A DNA stretch of 64,000 bases from Chryseobacterium sp. BLS98 (GTDB lineage Bacteria; Bacteroidota; Bacteroidia; Flavobacteriales; Weeksellaceae): positions 682,001 to 746,000 of the forward strand of contig NZ_LFNF01000003.1 in the NCBI RefSeq assembly GCF_001045445.1. Direction: 5' to 3'. Numbering within the stretch: the stretch's first letter is position 1; each line of letters begins with the position of its first letter. Below, piece by piece: positions 27,114-34,904 of the stretch. The notes beneath the pieces are model-generated. The model ran no database searches. It was not told the origin of the DNA and saw only the letters and a program-made list of their open reading frames with translations. A program made the translations under genes and the position numbers.

Positions 27114-27884
27114 ATGCTCAATTTTGAAGAATTAAAAAGCTTTTTGAATGAAAAAGCAGATCAGTACAACAGTCCTGATTTCATTGAAGATGATCCCATA
27201 CAGATTCCGCACCGTCTCAGTTTAAAACAGGATATCGAAATTGCAGGTTTTCTGGCAGCCACTATTTCGTGGGGAAACCGGAAATCCATTATCCGTTCGG
27301 CAGATAAGATGCTGGATATTATGGGAAATTCTCCTTATGATTTCGTATTGAATCATTCCGAAAAAGATCTGAAAACGCTTCAGGACAAAAGTATTCACAG
27401 AACATTTAATGGTGAGGATTTTGCTTACTTCATCAGGCAGTTCCATAAAATCTATAAAGAAAATGAAAGCCTGGAAAATTTATTCATCGTCAAAGATCAG
27501 GAGACGAATTTCCAGCATGCTATTGAAAGATTCAGGAGCAGTTTCCTGGAAACAGAGAAACACAGAAGCCATAAACATATCAGCTCGCCTTATAAAAACT
27601 CTTCCTCCAAAAGAATCATCATGTTTTTGCGGTGGATGGTGAGAAAGGACAAACGTGGCGTGGATTTTGGTATTTGGGAGAATATCAACCAGAAACATCT
27701 TTCGATTCCGTTAGATGTGCATACGGGGAATATTTCCAGAAAACTGGGTCTTGTTTTCAGGACGCAGAATGACTGGAAAACAGTGGAGGAACTGGATGCT
27801 GCCATCAGGAAATTTGATGAAAACGATCCTGCTAAATATGATTTTGCCCTGTTTGGTCTTGGGGTAACCAAAGAACTTTTATAA
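27114..27884 (+). CDS. TIGR02757 / DUF2400 family protein
   Basis: 256-residue protein of the widespread but uncharacterised TIGR02757 (DUF2400) family. Recognisable conserved stretches are DPIQIPHRL (about 28-36), EIAGFLAATISWGNRKSII (about 42-60), FLRWMVRKDKRGVDFGIW (about 163-180) and IPLDVHTGNISRKLGL (about 188-203). The acid-plus-histidine pattern LDVHTG suggests a nucleic-acid or metal-binding enzyme, but no activity is assigned. It lies between rnz and the acidic coiled-coil protein in a tight operon (7- and 10-base gaps). RNase Z linkage makes an RNA-related role conceivable; that is inference only. Confidence 0.88.
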   Translation: MLNFEELKSFLNEKADQYNSPDFIEDDPIQIPHRLSLKQDIEIAGFLAATISWGNRKSIIRSADKMLDIMGNSPYDFVLNHSEKDLKTLQDKSIHRTFNGEDFAYFIRQFHKIYKENESLENLFIVKDQETNFQHAIERFRSSFLETEKHRSHKHISSPYKNSSSKRIIMFLRWMVRKDKRGVDFGIWENINQKHLSIPLDVHTGNISRKLGLVFRTQNDWKTVEELDAAIRKFDENDPAKYDFALFGLGVTKELL

Positions 27885-27894
27885 CACAGAAAAG

Positions 27895-28446
27895 ATGAAA
27901 AAGGAAAAAGAAAAAACAGAAGCTTTAGAAAAAATAGCGAATGGTATTACGTGGTGGGTAGGGTCTATCCCTTCACTTATTGTTCATACCTTATTTTTTA
28001 TCATATCCTTTCTTCTGCCCATGCTCAATATTGTTGAGTTTGATAAAATGCTTCTGATCCTTACAACGGTAGTTTCTTTAGAAGCAATTTATCTGGCAAT
28101 TTTTATCCAGATGTCTGTCAACAAGAGCCATGAAAAGATCGAAGACATCCAGGAAGATATTGAGGAGATCAGTGAAGATATTGAAGATATCCAGGAAGAT
28201 ATAGAAGAGATCAGCGAAGACATTGAAGAGATCAGCGAGGATATTGAGGAGATTAATGAGGACATTGAAGATATCCAGGAAGACATCGAAGAAATCAATG
28301 AAGACGAAGATGATGAAGACCATAATGAGAGAGCTAAAAATGTGATTCTGAAAAGCAACGTGAGCTCAAACAAAAATGAGATCAAAGCCTTGAAAGATAT
28401 TATCAGCCAGCTTCAGACAGAGATAGAGCAGCTGAAAAAAGAATAA
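27895..28446 (+). CDS. two-helix membrane protein with long acidic isoleucine coiled coil (DUF1003-like)
   Basis: 183 residues. N-terminal two membrane helices (about 21-42 and 48-73) end with LTTVVSLEAIYLAIFIQMSVNK, which resembles DUF1003 proteins. Residues 83-138 are eight back-to-back heptads of the type EDIQEDI / EEISEDI with isoleucine at both core positions and almost only E, D, Q, S or N outside. After a short acidic linker a second coil reads EIKALKDIISQLQTEIEQLKK. The repeats are near-identical in DNA at a 21-base period. The coil likely drives oligomerisation in the cytoplasm; its strong negative charge may bind metal or basic partners. Third gene of the rnz operon. Confidence 0.8.
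   Translation: MKKEKEKTEALEKIANGITWWVGSIPSLIVHTLFFIISFLLPMLNIVEFDKMLLILTTVVSLEAIYLAIFIQMSVNKSHEKIEDIQEDIEEISEDIEDIQEDIEEISEDIEEISEDIEEINEDIEDIQEDIEEINEDEDDEDHNERAKNVILKSNVSSNKNEIKALKDIISQLQTEIEQLKKE
28141..28308 (+). repeat. eight 21-bp tandem repeats (heptad-encoding)
   Basis: Eight consecutive 21-base units, each coding seven residues of the form E-(D/E)-I-(Q/S/N)-E-D-I, with the last ending DE. Units differ mainly at synonymous sites. Confidence 0.85.
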
Positions 28447-28483
28447 ATAATAAAAAAACAACTCACAACCGATTCTAAAATAC

Positions 28484-28518
28484 AAGCAGTTATGCCCACT
28501 GGCAGGACTGCTTTTTTA
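28484..28518 (+). terminator. rho-independent terminator of the rnz operon
   Basis: AAGCAGT/ACTGCTT (28484-28490, 28507-28513) with an inner TGCC/GGCA pair, then a T run. Confidence 0.8.
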
Positions 28519-28650
28519 TGTTAATCCATCGTCAGAAGTAAATCCTACTATTTTTGTGGAATATGTAACTATAAAATGTATTTATTGTGAATAATTTGTT
28601 TGAATTTATTTTATATGCTGTATGAATGTGGTTTTTACTTATATTTTTGC

Positions 28651-28666
28651 TACATTTGAACAAATG
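28651..28666 (+). promoter_or_regulatory. -7 element plus palindrome before first choice-of-anchor L gene
   Basis: TACATTTG (28651-28658) is a perfect -7 match. CATTTG-AA-CAAATG (28653-28666) is a perfect palindrome that overlaps it. The ATG follows at 28675. Confidence 0.5.
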
Positions 28667-28674
28667 ATAATAAA

Positions 28675-31032
28675 ATGTTCAATTATAGACTGAATAATTA
28701 CTTTTTAGTTACCGTGTTTCTATTGGCTTCCATGTCTGTATTTTCTCAGAAAACAGGCAGAAAGCTGCAGCCTGAAAAATTTAGTGCCCAGAGTAAAAAA
28801 GCAGGAGCATTTATAGATGTCAATGTACCTACTTATGCCCCTTCAAGTTTTACCATAGAGCAGATTGTGAAAAATGTACTGATCTCAGGAGGATCGGTCT
28901 GTGCAGCACCCAATGTGAGCAATGTAACGATTTCCCCGAATCAGCCGGCAACAGATACAGAAAGAGCTTGGGGATATTTCCATAAGGGAACGACCAATTT
29001 TCCTTTTACCGATGGAGTGGTGCTTGTTTCCGGTAAAGCAAGAAGAGCAGGAAACGGATTAGAAGGCACATTAGGAGATGTTGTTCCCGGAGCGGGAATA
29101 AATGATCCTGATCTCGTAGCAGCTGTTAATCCGCCGGTGACCCTTAAAGATGTGGTGGCTTTAGAATTTGATTTTGTTCCGAACAGCAATCAGGTGAAAT
29201 TTAATTATTTATTTGCTTCAGAAGAATATACCAGCGGATATCCTTGTGGTGATTTTGCCGATAGTTTTGCGCTCCTGCTTAAAAAAGTGGGCGATCCTAC
29301 CTATGAAAATTTAGCAGTTCTGCCCAACGGAGACGGACCTGTAAGTGTTACCAATATTATTCCGCATGGAGTAGGATGTGACGGGGAAACTCATAATGAA
29401 CAGTACTTCGCCGGATTGAATACATTGAATATAGAAACTAATTTCATAGGAAGAACCATACCGCTGACAGCTGTTGCTACTGTAGTTCCCGGCCAGACTT
29501 ATCATTTTAAAATGGTTTTGGCGGATGCTTCAGATAACGGTTATGACTCTGCCGTATTTCTGCAGGGAGGCTCTTTTGATATCGGGATGACGATCGTGGA
29601 TGGTAACGGAAATCCTCTGGGAGACACATTGAATATGTGTGATAATACACCGCAGACTTTAAAAGCAATGGTGACCACAGTTCCCGGAATGACCTACAAA
29701 TGGTATAAAAACGGAGTTGTGATCCCTAATGCAACCAGTGCTGTGTATATAGCTACCTCACCGGGTGTATATGAAGTAAAAACTTTCGTGGGCGGGACAG
29801 AATGCCAGAAAGCAAGCATTACCATCATAGGCGGAACCTCTCCGGCGGCCCAGAATGCAACATTGAAACTTTGTGCCACTCCTGCCCTCAGTACTTTCAA
29901 TTTAGAAGATGCAAAACCGCAGATCAGTACAACGGCAGGTGCAGTATTTCGTTTTTATGCCAATCAGGCAGATGCACAGGCTCAAAACAACAACTTTATT
30001 ACAAACCTTACCAACTATAACGGAACTGACGGACAGGTAATTTACGTTGTCGTTTCCAACGGTGCATTCTGCAGCAAACTTGTCACCCTGACTTTAAAAA
30101 GAGAAGAAACACCTGTTGCTCAGCTTAATGCTCCAAGGTTAAGAATCTGTGAGGGAGAATCTCTGATACTGACTGCTTCCGGCGGTGTCACCTATCAATG
30201 GGGAGATACTGCTGCAACCGGAGGAGTAAGAACCGTAAGTCCGATCCAGACAACCACTTATACCGTATATGCTATCGGGGCACAGGGATGTAAATCCTTA
30301 CAGCCCGCCACCATTACTATTGACGTGGTTCCTGCCATTGTTTCCTCACTGAAAGGAGGCCAGATCTGTGAAGGAGATATGATCCTTTTGGATGCCGGAT
30401 CCGGACCGGGATATACCTATGAATGGAATACCGGGGAAACCACTCAGGCTATTACCGTAGGAACGCCAGGTGAATATACGGTGACGATCAGCAACGGAGT
30501 ATGTTCCAAAGAATTTAAAACCCTCGTAATACAAGCTGGCATTCCGGAAATTATAAAAGTTGATTATAATGACAACGGAACAATGGTTCTTACAGCCACT
30601 AACCCCAGCAATGGTATCTTAGAATATTCCGTAGACAACGGTTTTACATGGCAGTCTTCCAATGTATTCTCCAATGTTCCTAAAAATACAGTCATATCTA
30701 TAAGGGTTAAAGTGAAGGATACCAGCTGTATAGGCTTTTTGGAATACTTTACATTCGTCATGAAGAATGTGATCACCCCTAACGGAGATAATGTGAATGA
30801 TATTATTGATTTCAGCGGGGTAAGCAGCTATAAAGACTTTAACGGTCTGGTTTTCGACCGCTATGGAAAAGAAGTATTCAAAGCCGGCAAAACCCGACCT
30901 TACTGGGATGGCTATTTCCAGGGGAAACGTCTGCCTACCGCCTCTTACTGGTATCAGGTAACCTATCAGGATCCTGCCAGTAAACAGATGGCAGTGAAAA
31001 CGGGATGGATTCTTCTTAAAAATTTAGAATAA
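28675..31032 (+). CDS. choice-of-anchor L surface protein, T9SS type B sorting domain (copy 1)
   Basis: Exported 785-residue protein, signal peptide ending SMSVFSQ. Domains: a choice-of-anchor L domain (about 40-310; EFDFVPNSNQVKFNYLFASEEY, VTNIIPHGVGCDGET, LADASDNGYDSAVFL), Ig-like modules (about 312-620; SVCAAPN, MCDNTP...GMTYKWYKNGVV; LKLCATPAL; RICEGESLILTASGGVTYQWG; QICEGDMILLDAGSGPGYTYEWNTGET), and a C-terminal type B T9SS sorting domain (about 700-785; ITPNGDNVNDIIDF, VFDRYGKEVFK, WDGYFQGK, ASYWYQV, GWILLKN). Type B cargo is usually retained on the cell surface and often belongs to gliding or adhesion systems. First of three tandem paralogues, each with its own promoter and terminator. 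Confidence 0.9.
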   Translation: MFNYRLNNYFLVTVFLLASMSVFSQKTGRKLQPEKFSAQSKKAGAFIDVNVPTYAPSSFTIEQIVKNVLISGGSVCAAPNVSNVTISPNQPATDTERAWGYFHKGTTNFPFTDGVVLVSGKARRAGNGLEGTLGDVVPGAGINDPDLVAAVNPPVTLKDVVALEFDFVPNSNQVKFNYLFASEEYTSGYPCGDFADSFALLLKKVGDPTYENLAVLPNGDGPVSVTNIIPHGVGCDGETHNEQYFAGLNTLNIETNFIGRTIPLTAVATVVPGQTYHFKMVLADASDNGYDSAVFLQGGSFDIGMTIVDGNGNPLGDTLNMCDNTPQTLKAMVTTVPGMTYKWYKNGVVIPNATSAVYIATSPGVYEVKTFVGGTECQKASITIIGGTSPAAQNATLKLCATPALSTFNLEDAKPQISTTAGAVFRFYANQADAQAQNNNFITNLTNYNGTDGQVIYVVVSNGAFCSKLVTLTLKREETPVAQLNAPRLRICEGESLILTASGGVTYQWGDTAATGGVRTVSPIQTTTYTVYAIGAQGCKSLQPATITIDVVPAIVSSLKGGQICEGDMILLDAGSGPGYTYEWNTGETTQAITVGTPGEYTVTISNGVCSKEFKTLVIQAGIPEIIKVDYNDNGTMVLTATNPSNGILEYSVDNGFTWQSSNVFSNVPKNTVISIRVKVKDTSCIGFLEYFTFVMKNVITPNGDNVNDIIDFSGVSSYKDFNGLVFDRYGKEVFKAGKTRPYWDGYFQGKRLPTASYWYQVTYQDPASKQMAVKTGWILLKNLE

Positions 31033-31049
31033 TCATTATATAATTTATA

Positions 31050-31081
31050 GAAAGGCTGGCATTTTTGTCAGCCTTTCTTAT
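31050..31081 (+). terminator. rho-independent terminator
   Basis: GAAAGGCTG/CAGCCTTTC (31050-31058, 31069-31077) around a ten-base loop, then T-rich. Confidence 0.8.
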
Positions 31082-31174
31082 TGTTTTCAAATAAAGCAAA
31101 TTTATATTGCAGAATAAATAAACTTGTAGTAGTGATAATGTAAATTGTGTTAAATTAACTTTCAATCAAAAAAA

Positions 31175-31199
31175 ATAGTATTTTTGTTCAAAATACTAT
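31175..31199 (+). promoter_or_regulatory. -7 element inside a 10-bp inverted repeat before second choice-of-anchor L gene
   Basis: TATTTTTG (31179-31186) matches TAnnTTTG. Arms ATAGTATTTT (31175-31184) and AAAATACTAT (31190-31199) pair perfectly around five bases. The ATG is at 31203, so a regulator bound here would sit on the start of the transcript. Confidence 0.5.
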
Positions 31200-31202
31200 A
31201 AA

Positions 31203-34200
31203 ATGTTAAATAGGAGGATTGGAAATTTATTTTTGGCGTTATTTTTTGCACTTATCGGGAACTTTGTTTTTGCTCAGAACATAGACAGAGCAACGATTCC
31301 TGCAAAAAAAGCTAATGCAACCTCTATGAAAGCCGGTGTTTTTATAGATGTAAATACACCCAATTATCCGGAGTCCGGCTACAGCATTACACAGCTGGTA
31401 AAAGAAGTGCTGATCTCCGGAGGAGCCTGTTCTACTTCCAATGTGAGCAATGTAAGTGTTTCACCCAATTTAACAGTAAGTGATCCCAACCGTAGCTGGG
31501 GGTTCTTTAATAAAGGTACTACAGCTTTTCCATTTGCAAAAGGTATCGTTCTTTCTACAGGATATGCTGCCAGATCGGGGAATACTTTTCAGGGCGCTTT
31601 AAGTGATCCTTTGTTCACTCCGGGAGATATTGATCTTGCCAATGCTTTAGGTATTAATAATGCCGAATTATGGGATGCTACCTATATTGAGTTTGACTTT
31701 GTACCCGCATCTACAGAAATTTCATTCAGATATTTATTTGCGTCCAAAGAATATGCTCCCGGGTTCCAGTTTGCATGTACCAAATCAGACGGATTTGCTT
31801 TGTTGTTAAAAAAGGCAACAGATCCTACCTATACCAATCTGGCAGTGCTTCCCGGAGGCGCTGGACCTGTAAGTGTTACCAATATCCACCCGGCAATTCC
31901 CGGAGGTTGTGGCGCCGTTAACCCTTCTTATTTTGCAGGGATCAATAATCCAGTGGTTGAAACTAATTTTGACGGACGTACAATACCCTTGACTGCAAAA
32001 GCCACCGTAACTCCTGGTGTAACTTACCATTTTAAAATGGTTTTGGCAGATTTTAGCGACAGAAATTATGATTCAGCTGTATTTCTGGAAGCAGGATCAT
32101 TTGATATCGGGGTGAAAATTTTAGACCCTGCAGGAGTTCAGCTTCCTGACACGGTTTATATGTGCGATAACGCTCCACAGACATTTACAGCCTCTGTACA
32201 GGTTCCTAACGTTACCTATCAGTGGTTTTTAAATAATAATCCTATTCCCGGCCAGACTGGTCCGAGCTATACTGCTACACAGCCTGGAGTATACAGTGTT
32301 CAGGTATTCATCCAGGGAAATACCTGTCCCGGAACAGGAACTATTACCGTGGTGGGCGGAACTTCCCCTACGGTACAGAATGCAACCCTGACAGCTTGTT
32401 ATGCCGCAGGAAATGCAACCTTTAATCTGCCTTCCGCAAATGCTTCTATCAGTACAACACCCGGTGCAACGTTTTCATACTATTTAAACCAGGCAGATGC
32501 CAATGCAGGAAATGCAAATACAATTCCCAGCCCTGCCACTTATTCGAGTCCAGGTGGGCAAACCGTCTATGTTCTTGTCAAAAATGGTTTCTGCTCCAAA
32601 GTAGCTGAGTTGCAGCTGGTAAAAGCTCCTCAGATGACAGCATCAATTCTGCCACCGGCAGTATTAACCTGTGCCAGTTCACAGACAACTTTAGATGCTT
32701 CAGCTTCTGTTTATCCTGCAGGATCTACTTTTAACTGGACAACTACAGGAGGAAATATTGTTTCAGGAGGAACTACCTTAAATCCGGTTATCAATGCTCC
32801 GGGAACCTATACTTTAACCATATCGAAAACCTATCAGCCAGGAGGTGTAATCTGTACCACTACTGCTAGCGTTACAGTTACCGGAGACAGCGCTCCACCG
32901 GTTACAGGACTTACAGCAAGTAAAATACAGATATGCAGCGGTGAATCGGTAACCTTAACGGCATCAGGAGGTACTACCTATAACTGGACAGGCCTTCCCG
33001 GAACAGGAAATACTCAAACTGTATCACCTACTGCAACTACAACTTATACAGTAACAGCGGTAGGAGCTAATGGATGCGTGTCTCAAAATCCTGCCACCAT
33101 CACTATTGAAGTTTCGCAGCCTATTACTGTACAGGATGCTGTATTGCATAAATGCTATGCGCCGGGACTTACCTATGACCTGACAACGGCTCAGAGCCAG
33201 ATAACCTCTGCTGGAGCTGGTGTTACCTTCACTTATTATATTAATCAGGCTGATGCTCTTGCAGGTAATGCTAATTTTATTGCAACACCTACAACTTATT
33301 CACCCCCGGGAAATCAGACCATATACGTATTGGTGAAAAACGGAGGATGTCATTATGTGGTTTCTCTTCAGTTGCTGAGGACTGCTGAAACAACACTTAC
33401 GATAGCAGCGCCGCAGCAGATAACCTGTACTACACCCCAGACTACATTAGATGCTTCTACATCTGTAGTGCCTGCAGGATCTACCATTGCATGGACAGCA
33501 GCTGGAGGTGGGAATATTGTTTCAGGTGCAAATACCCTTACCCCTGTAGTTAATGCAGGAGGAACCTATATCCTTACGGTTACCAATGTATCACAGCCGG
33601 GTAATTTAACCTGTACGTATACGGCAACCGTAACCGTAACCCAGAATACAACATTGCCAACAGCTACTGTGGTGTCCTCACAGCCCAGAATATGTGTAGG
33701 CGAGTCCGTAACTTTGACGGCCTCCGGTGGGGTTACCTATAACTGGGTGGGACTTCCCGGCAACGGAAATACACAGGTGGTTTCACCGACTTTAACTACG
33801 GTATATACTGTCTATGCAGTATCTGCCAACGGTTGTATTTCTGCAACCCCGGCAACGGTTACTGTTACCGTTGGGCCGCCAACAGCGGGAGTATCGGCGT
33901 CTAAAATAAAAATCTGTGCCGGAGAATCCGTTACACTTACTGCTACAGGTGGAGTTACCTATAATTGGGTAGGGCTTCCGGGGAACGGAAATACACAGGT
34001 GGTTTCCCCTACAATTACTACGGAATACTCAGTTTATGCACTTGGAGGTAATGGTTGTAGCTCAATAAACCCGGCGAAAGTAACGATTGAAGTTGTTCCT
34101 GCCATTGTTTCTACATTGGAAGATGTATACGTCTGTGAAGGAGATACAGGAATTTTAGATGCTGGTCCAGGTACAAATTATACCTACTTATGGAATACCG

Positions 34201-34796
34201 GAGCAACCACTCAAACCATATCTACTAATGTTCCCGGAACTTATACCGTTACCATCAGTAACGGAACGTGTTCCAAAACGTTTACTGGAAAACTGTTAAA
34301 TCCGGATCTTCCTAAATTTACAAATATCGTATATGATAACCATGTGCTTACCCTTACGGCAAGCAATCCTACGGGAGGCGTTTTAGAATATTCGATAGAC
34401 GGAGGGGTAGTATGGCAGCCATCCAATATATTCTATAATGTATTGAACAATACCAACTACCATCTGATGGTAAGGGTCGTGGATGCAAAATGTGGTACAA
34501 CACTGGATTACTTCACTTTTGTAATCAGCAACGCTATTACACCTAATATGGATGGAATAAATGATACAATAGATTTCTCTGGAATCAGTGGTTATAATAA
34601 TTTTGCAGCATCCATCTTTGACCGCTATGGTGCACAACTCTTCAAGGCCACTAAAACCGATGCAGTCTGGCGAGGCACTTTAAAAGGTCTTAATCTGGCT
34701 ACAGGCACTTACTGGTATAAAGTACAATGGGAAAACCCGGCAAGTAAAAAGCTTGAACAGCGCTCCGGCTGGATATTGCTAAAAAATAGAAACTAA
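31203..34796 (+). CDS. choice-of-anchor L surface protein with duplicated Ig blocks, T9SS type B (copy 2)
   Basis: 1197 residues, about 400 longer than its two neighbours because the Ig-like middle was duplicated. A signal peptide (to about 25) and choice-of-anchor L domain (about 45-310; EFDFVPASTEISFRYLFASKEY) are followed by a block of three modules (about 391-642): one starting QNATLTACY, one with LTCASSQTTLDAS, one SKIQICSGESV. A second copy of the block spans about 644-897 and a further copy of its last module 898-971. The modules after that (VCEGDTGILDAG) and the type B sorting domain (ITPNMDGINDTIDF, IFDRYGAQLFK, GWILLKN) match the paralogues. The gene is probably expressed alone, as its terminator and -7 box suggest. 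Confidence 0.9.
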   Translation: MLNRRIGNLFLALFFALIGNFVFAQNIDRATIPAKKANATSMKAGVFIDVNTPNYPESGYSITQLVKEVLISGGACSTSNVSNVSVSPNLTVSDPNRSWGFFNKGTTAFPFAKGIVLSTGYAARSGNTFQGALSDPLFTPGDIDLANALGINNAELWDATYIEFDFVPASTEISFRYLFASKEYAPGFQFACTKSDGFALLLKKATDPTYTNLAVLPGGAGPVSVTNIHPAIPGGCGAVNPSYFAGINNPVVETNFDGRTIPLTAKATVTPGVTYHFKMVLADFSDRNYDSAVFLEAGSFDIGVKILDPAGVQLPDTVYMCDNAPQTFTASVQVPNVTYQWFLNNNPIPGQTGPSYTATQPGVYSVQVFIQGNTCPGTGTITVVGGTSPTVQNATLTACYAAGNATFNLPSANASISTTPGATFSYYLNQADANAGNANTIPSPATYSSPGGQTVYVLVKNGFCSKVAELQLVKAPQMTASILPPAVLTCASSQTTLDASASVYPAGSTFNWTTTGGNIVSGGTTLNPVINAPGTYTLTISKTYQPGGVICTTTASVTVTGDSAPPVTGLTASKIQICSGESVTLTASGGTTYNWTGLPGTGNTQTVSPTATTTYTVTAVGANGCVSQNPATITIEVSQPITVQDAVLHKCYAPGLTYDLTTAQSQITSAGAGVTFTYYINQADALAGNANFIATPTTYSPPGNQTIYVLVKNGGCHYVVSLQLLRTAETTLTIAAPQQITCTTPQTTLDASTSVVPAGSTIAWTAAGGGNIVSGANTLTPVVNAGGTYILTVTNVSQPGNLTCTYTATVTVTQNTTLPTATVVSSQPRICVGESVTLTASGGVTYNWVGLPGNGNTQVVSPTLTTVYTVYAVSANGCISATPATVTVTVGPPTAGVSASKIKICAGESVTLTATGGVTYNWVGLPGNGNTQVVSPTITTEYSVYALGGNGCSSINPAKVTIEVVPAIVSTLEDVYVCEGDTGILDAGPGTNYTYLWNTGATTQTISTNVPGTYTVTISNGTCSKTFTGKLLNPDLPKFTNIVYDNHVLTLTASNPTGGVLEYSIDGGVVWQPSNIFYNVLNNTNYHLMVRVVDAKCGTTLDYFTFVISNAITPNMDGINDTIDFSGISGYNNFAASIFDRYGAQLFKATKTDAVWRGTLKGLNLATGTYWYKVQWENPASKKLEQRSGWILLKNRN
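33670..34115 (+). repeat. 222-bp direct repeat within copy 2 (74-residue Ig module)
   Basis: Two adjacent 222-base units code modules with CxGESVTLTA(S/T)GGVTYNWVGLPGNGNTQ. At the nucleotide level long stretches match, for example around 33732-33790 and 33954-34012, which points to a recent duplication. Confidence 0.75.
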
Positions 34797-34800
34797 TACG

Positions 34801-34834
34801 CAAACCTTCCATATTTGGAAGGTTTGTTTTTTTT
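34801..34834 (+). terminator. rho-independent terminator
   Basis: Perfect ten-base stem CAAACCTTCC/GGAAGGTTTG (34801-34810, 34817-34826) followed by an eight-base T run. Confidence 0.9.
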
Positions 34835-34880
34835 ATATTAAAAAATAGATAAAAAATATAGGATATATTTAGAAATAAAT

Positions 34881-34898
34881 TAAATTTGTTGAAACAAA
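34881..34898 (+). promoter_or_regulatory. -7 element plus palindrome before third choice-of-anchor L gene
   Basis: TAAATTTG (34881-34888) is a perfect -7 match. TTTGTT-GA-AACAAA (34885-34898) is a perfect 6+6 palindrome that overlaps it, as in the other two paralogues. ATG at 34905. Confidence 0.5.
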
Positions 34899-34904
34899 AG
34901 TATT

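Noticed and set aside
28141..28308. CRISPR-like regular repeat
   Set aside because: 21-bp units without spacers, in frame inside a gene, coding heptads; not a CRISPR array.
28078..28385. Repetitive minus-strand frames rich in serine or phenylalanine
   Set aside because: They are the complement of the 21-bp heptad repeats; the repeats keep alternative frames open artificially.
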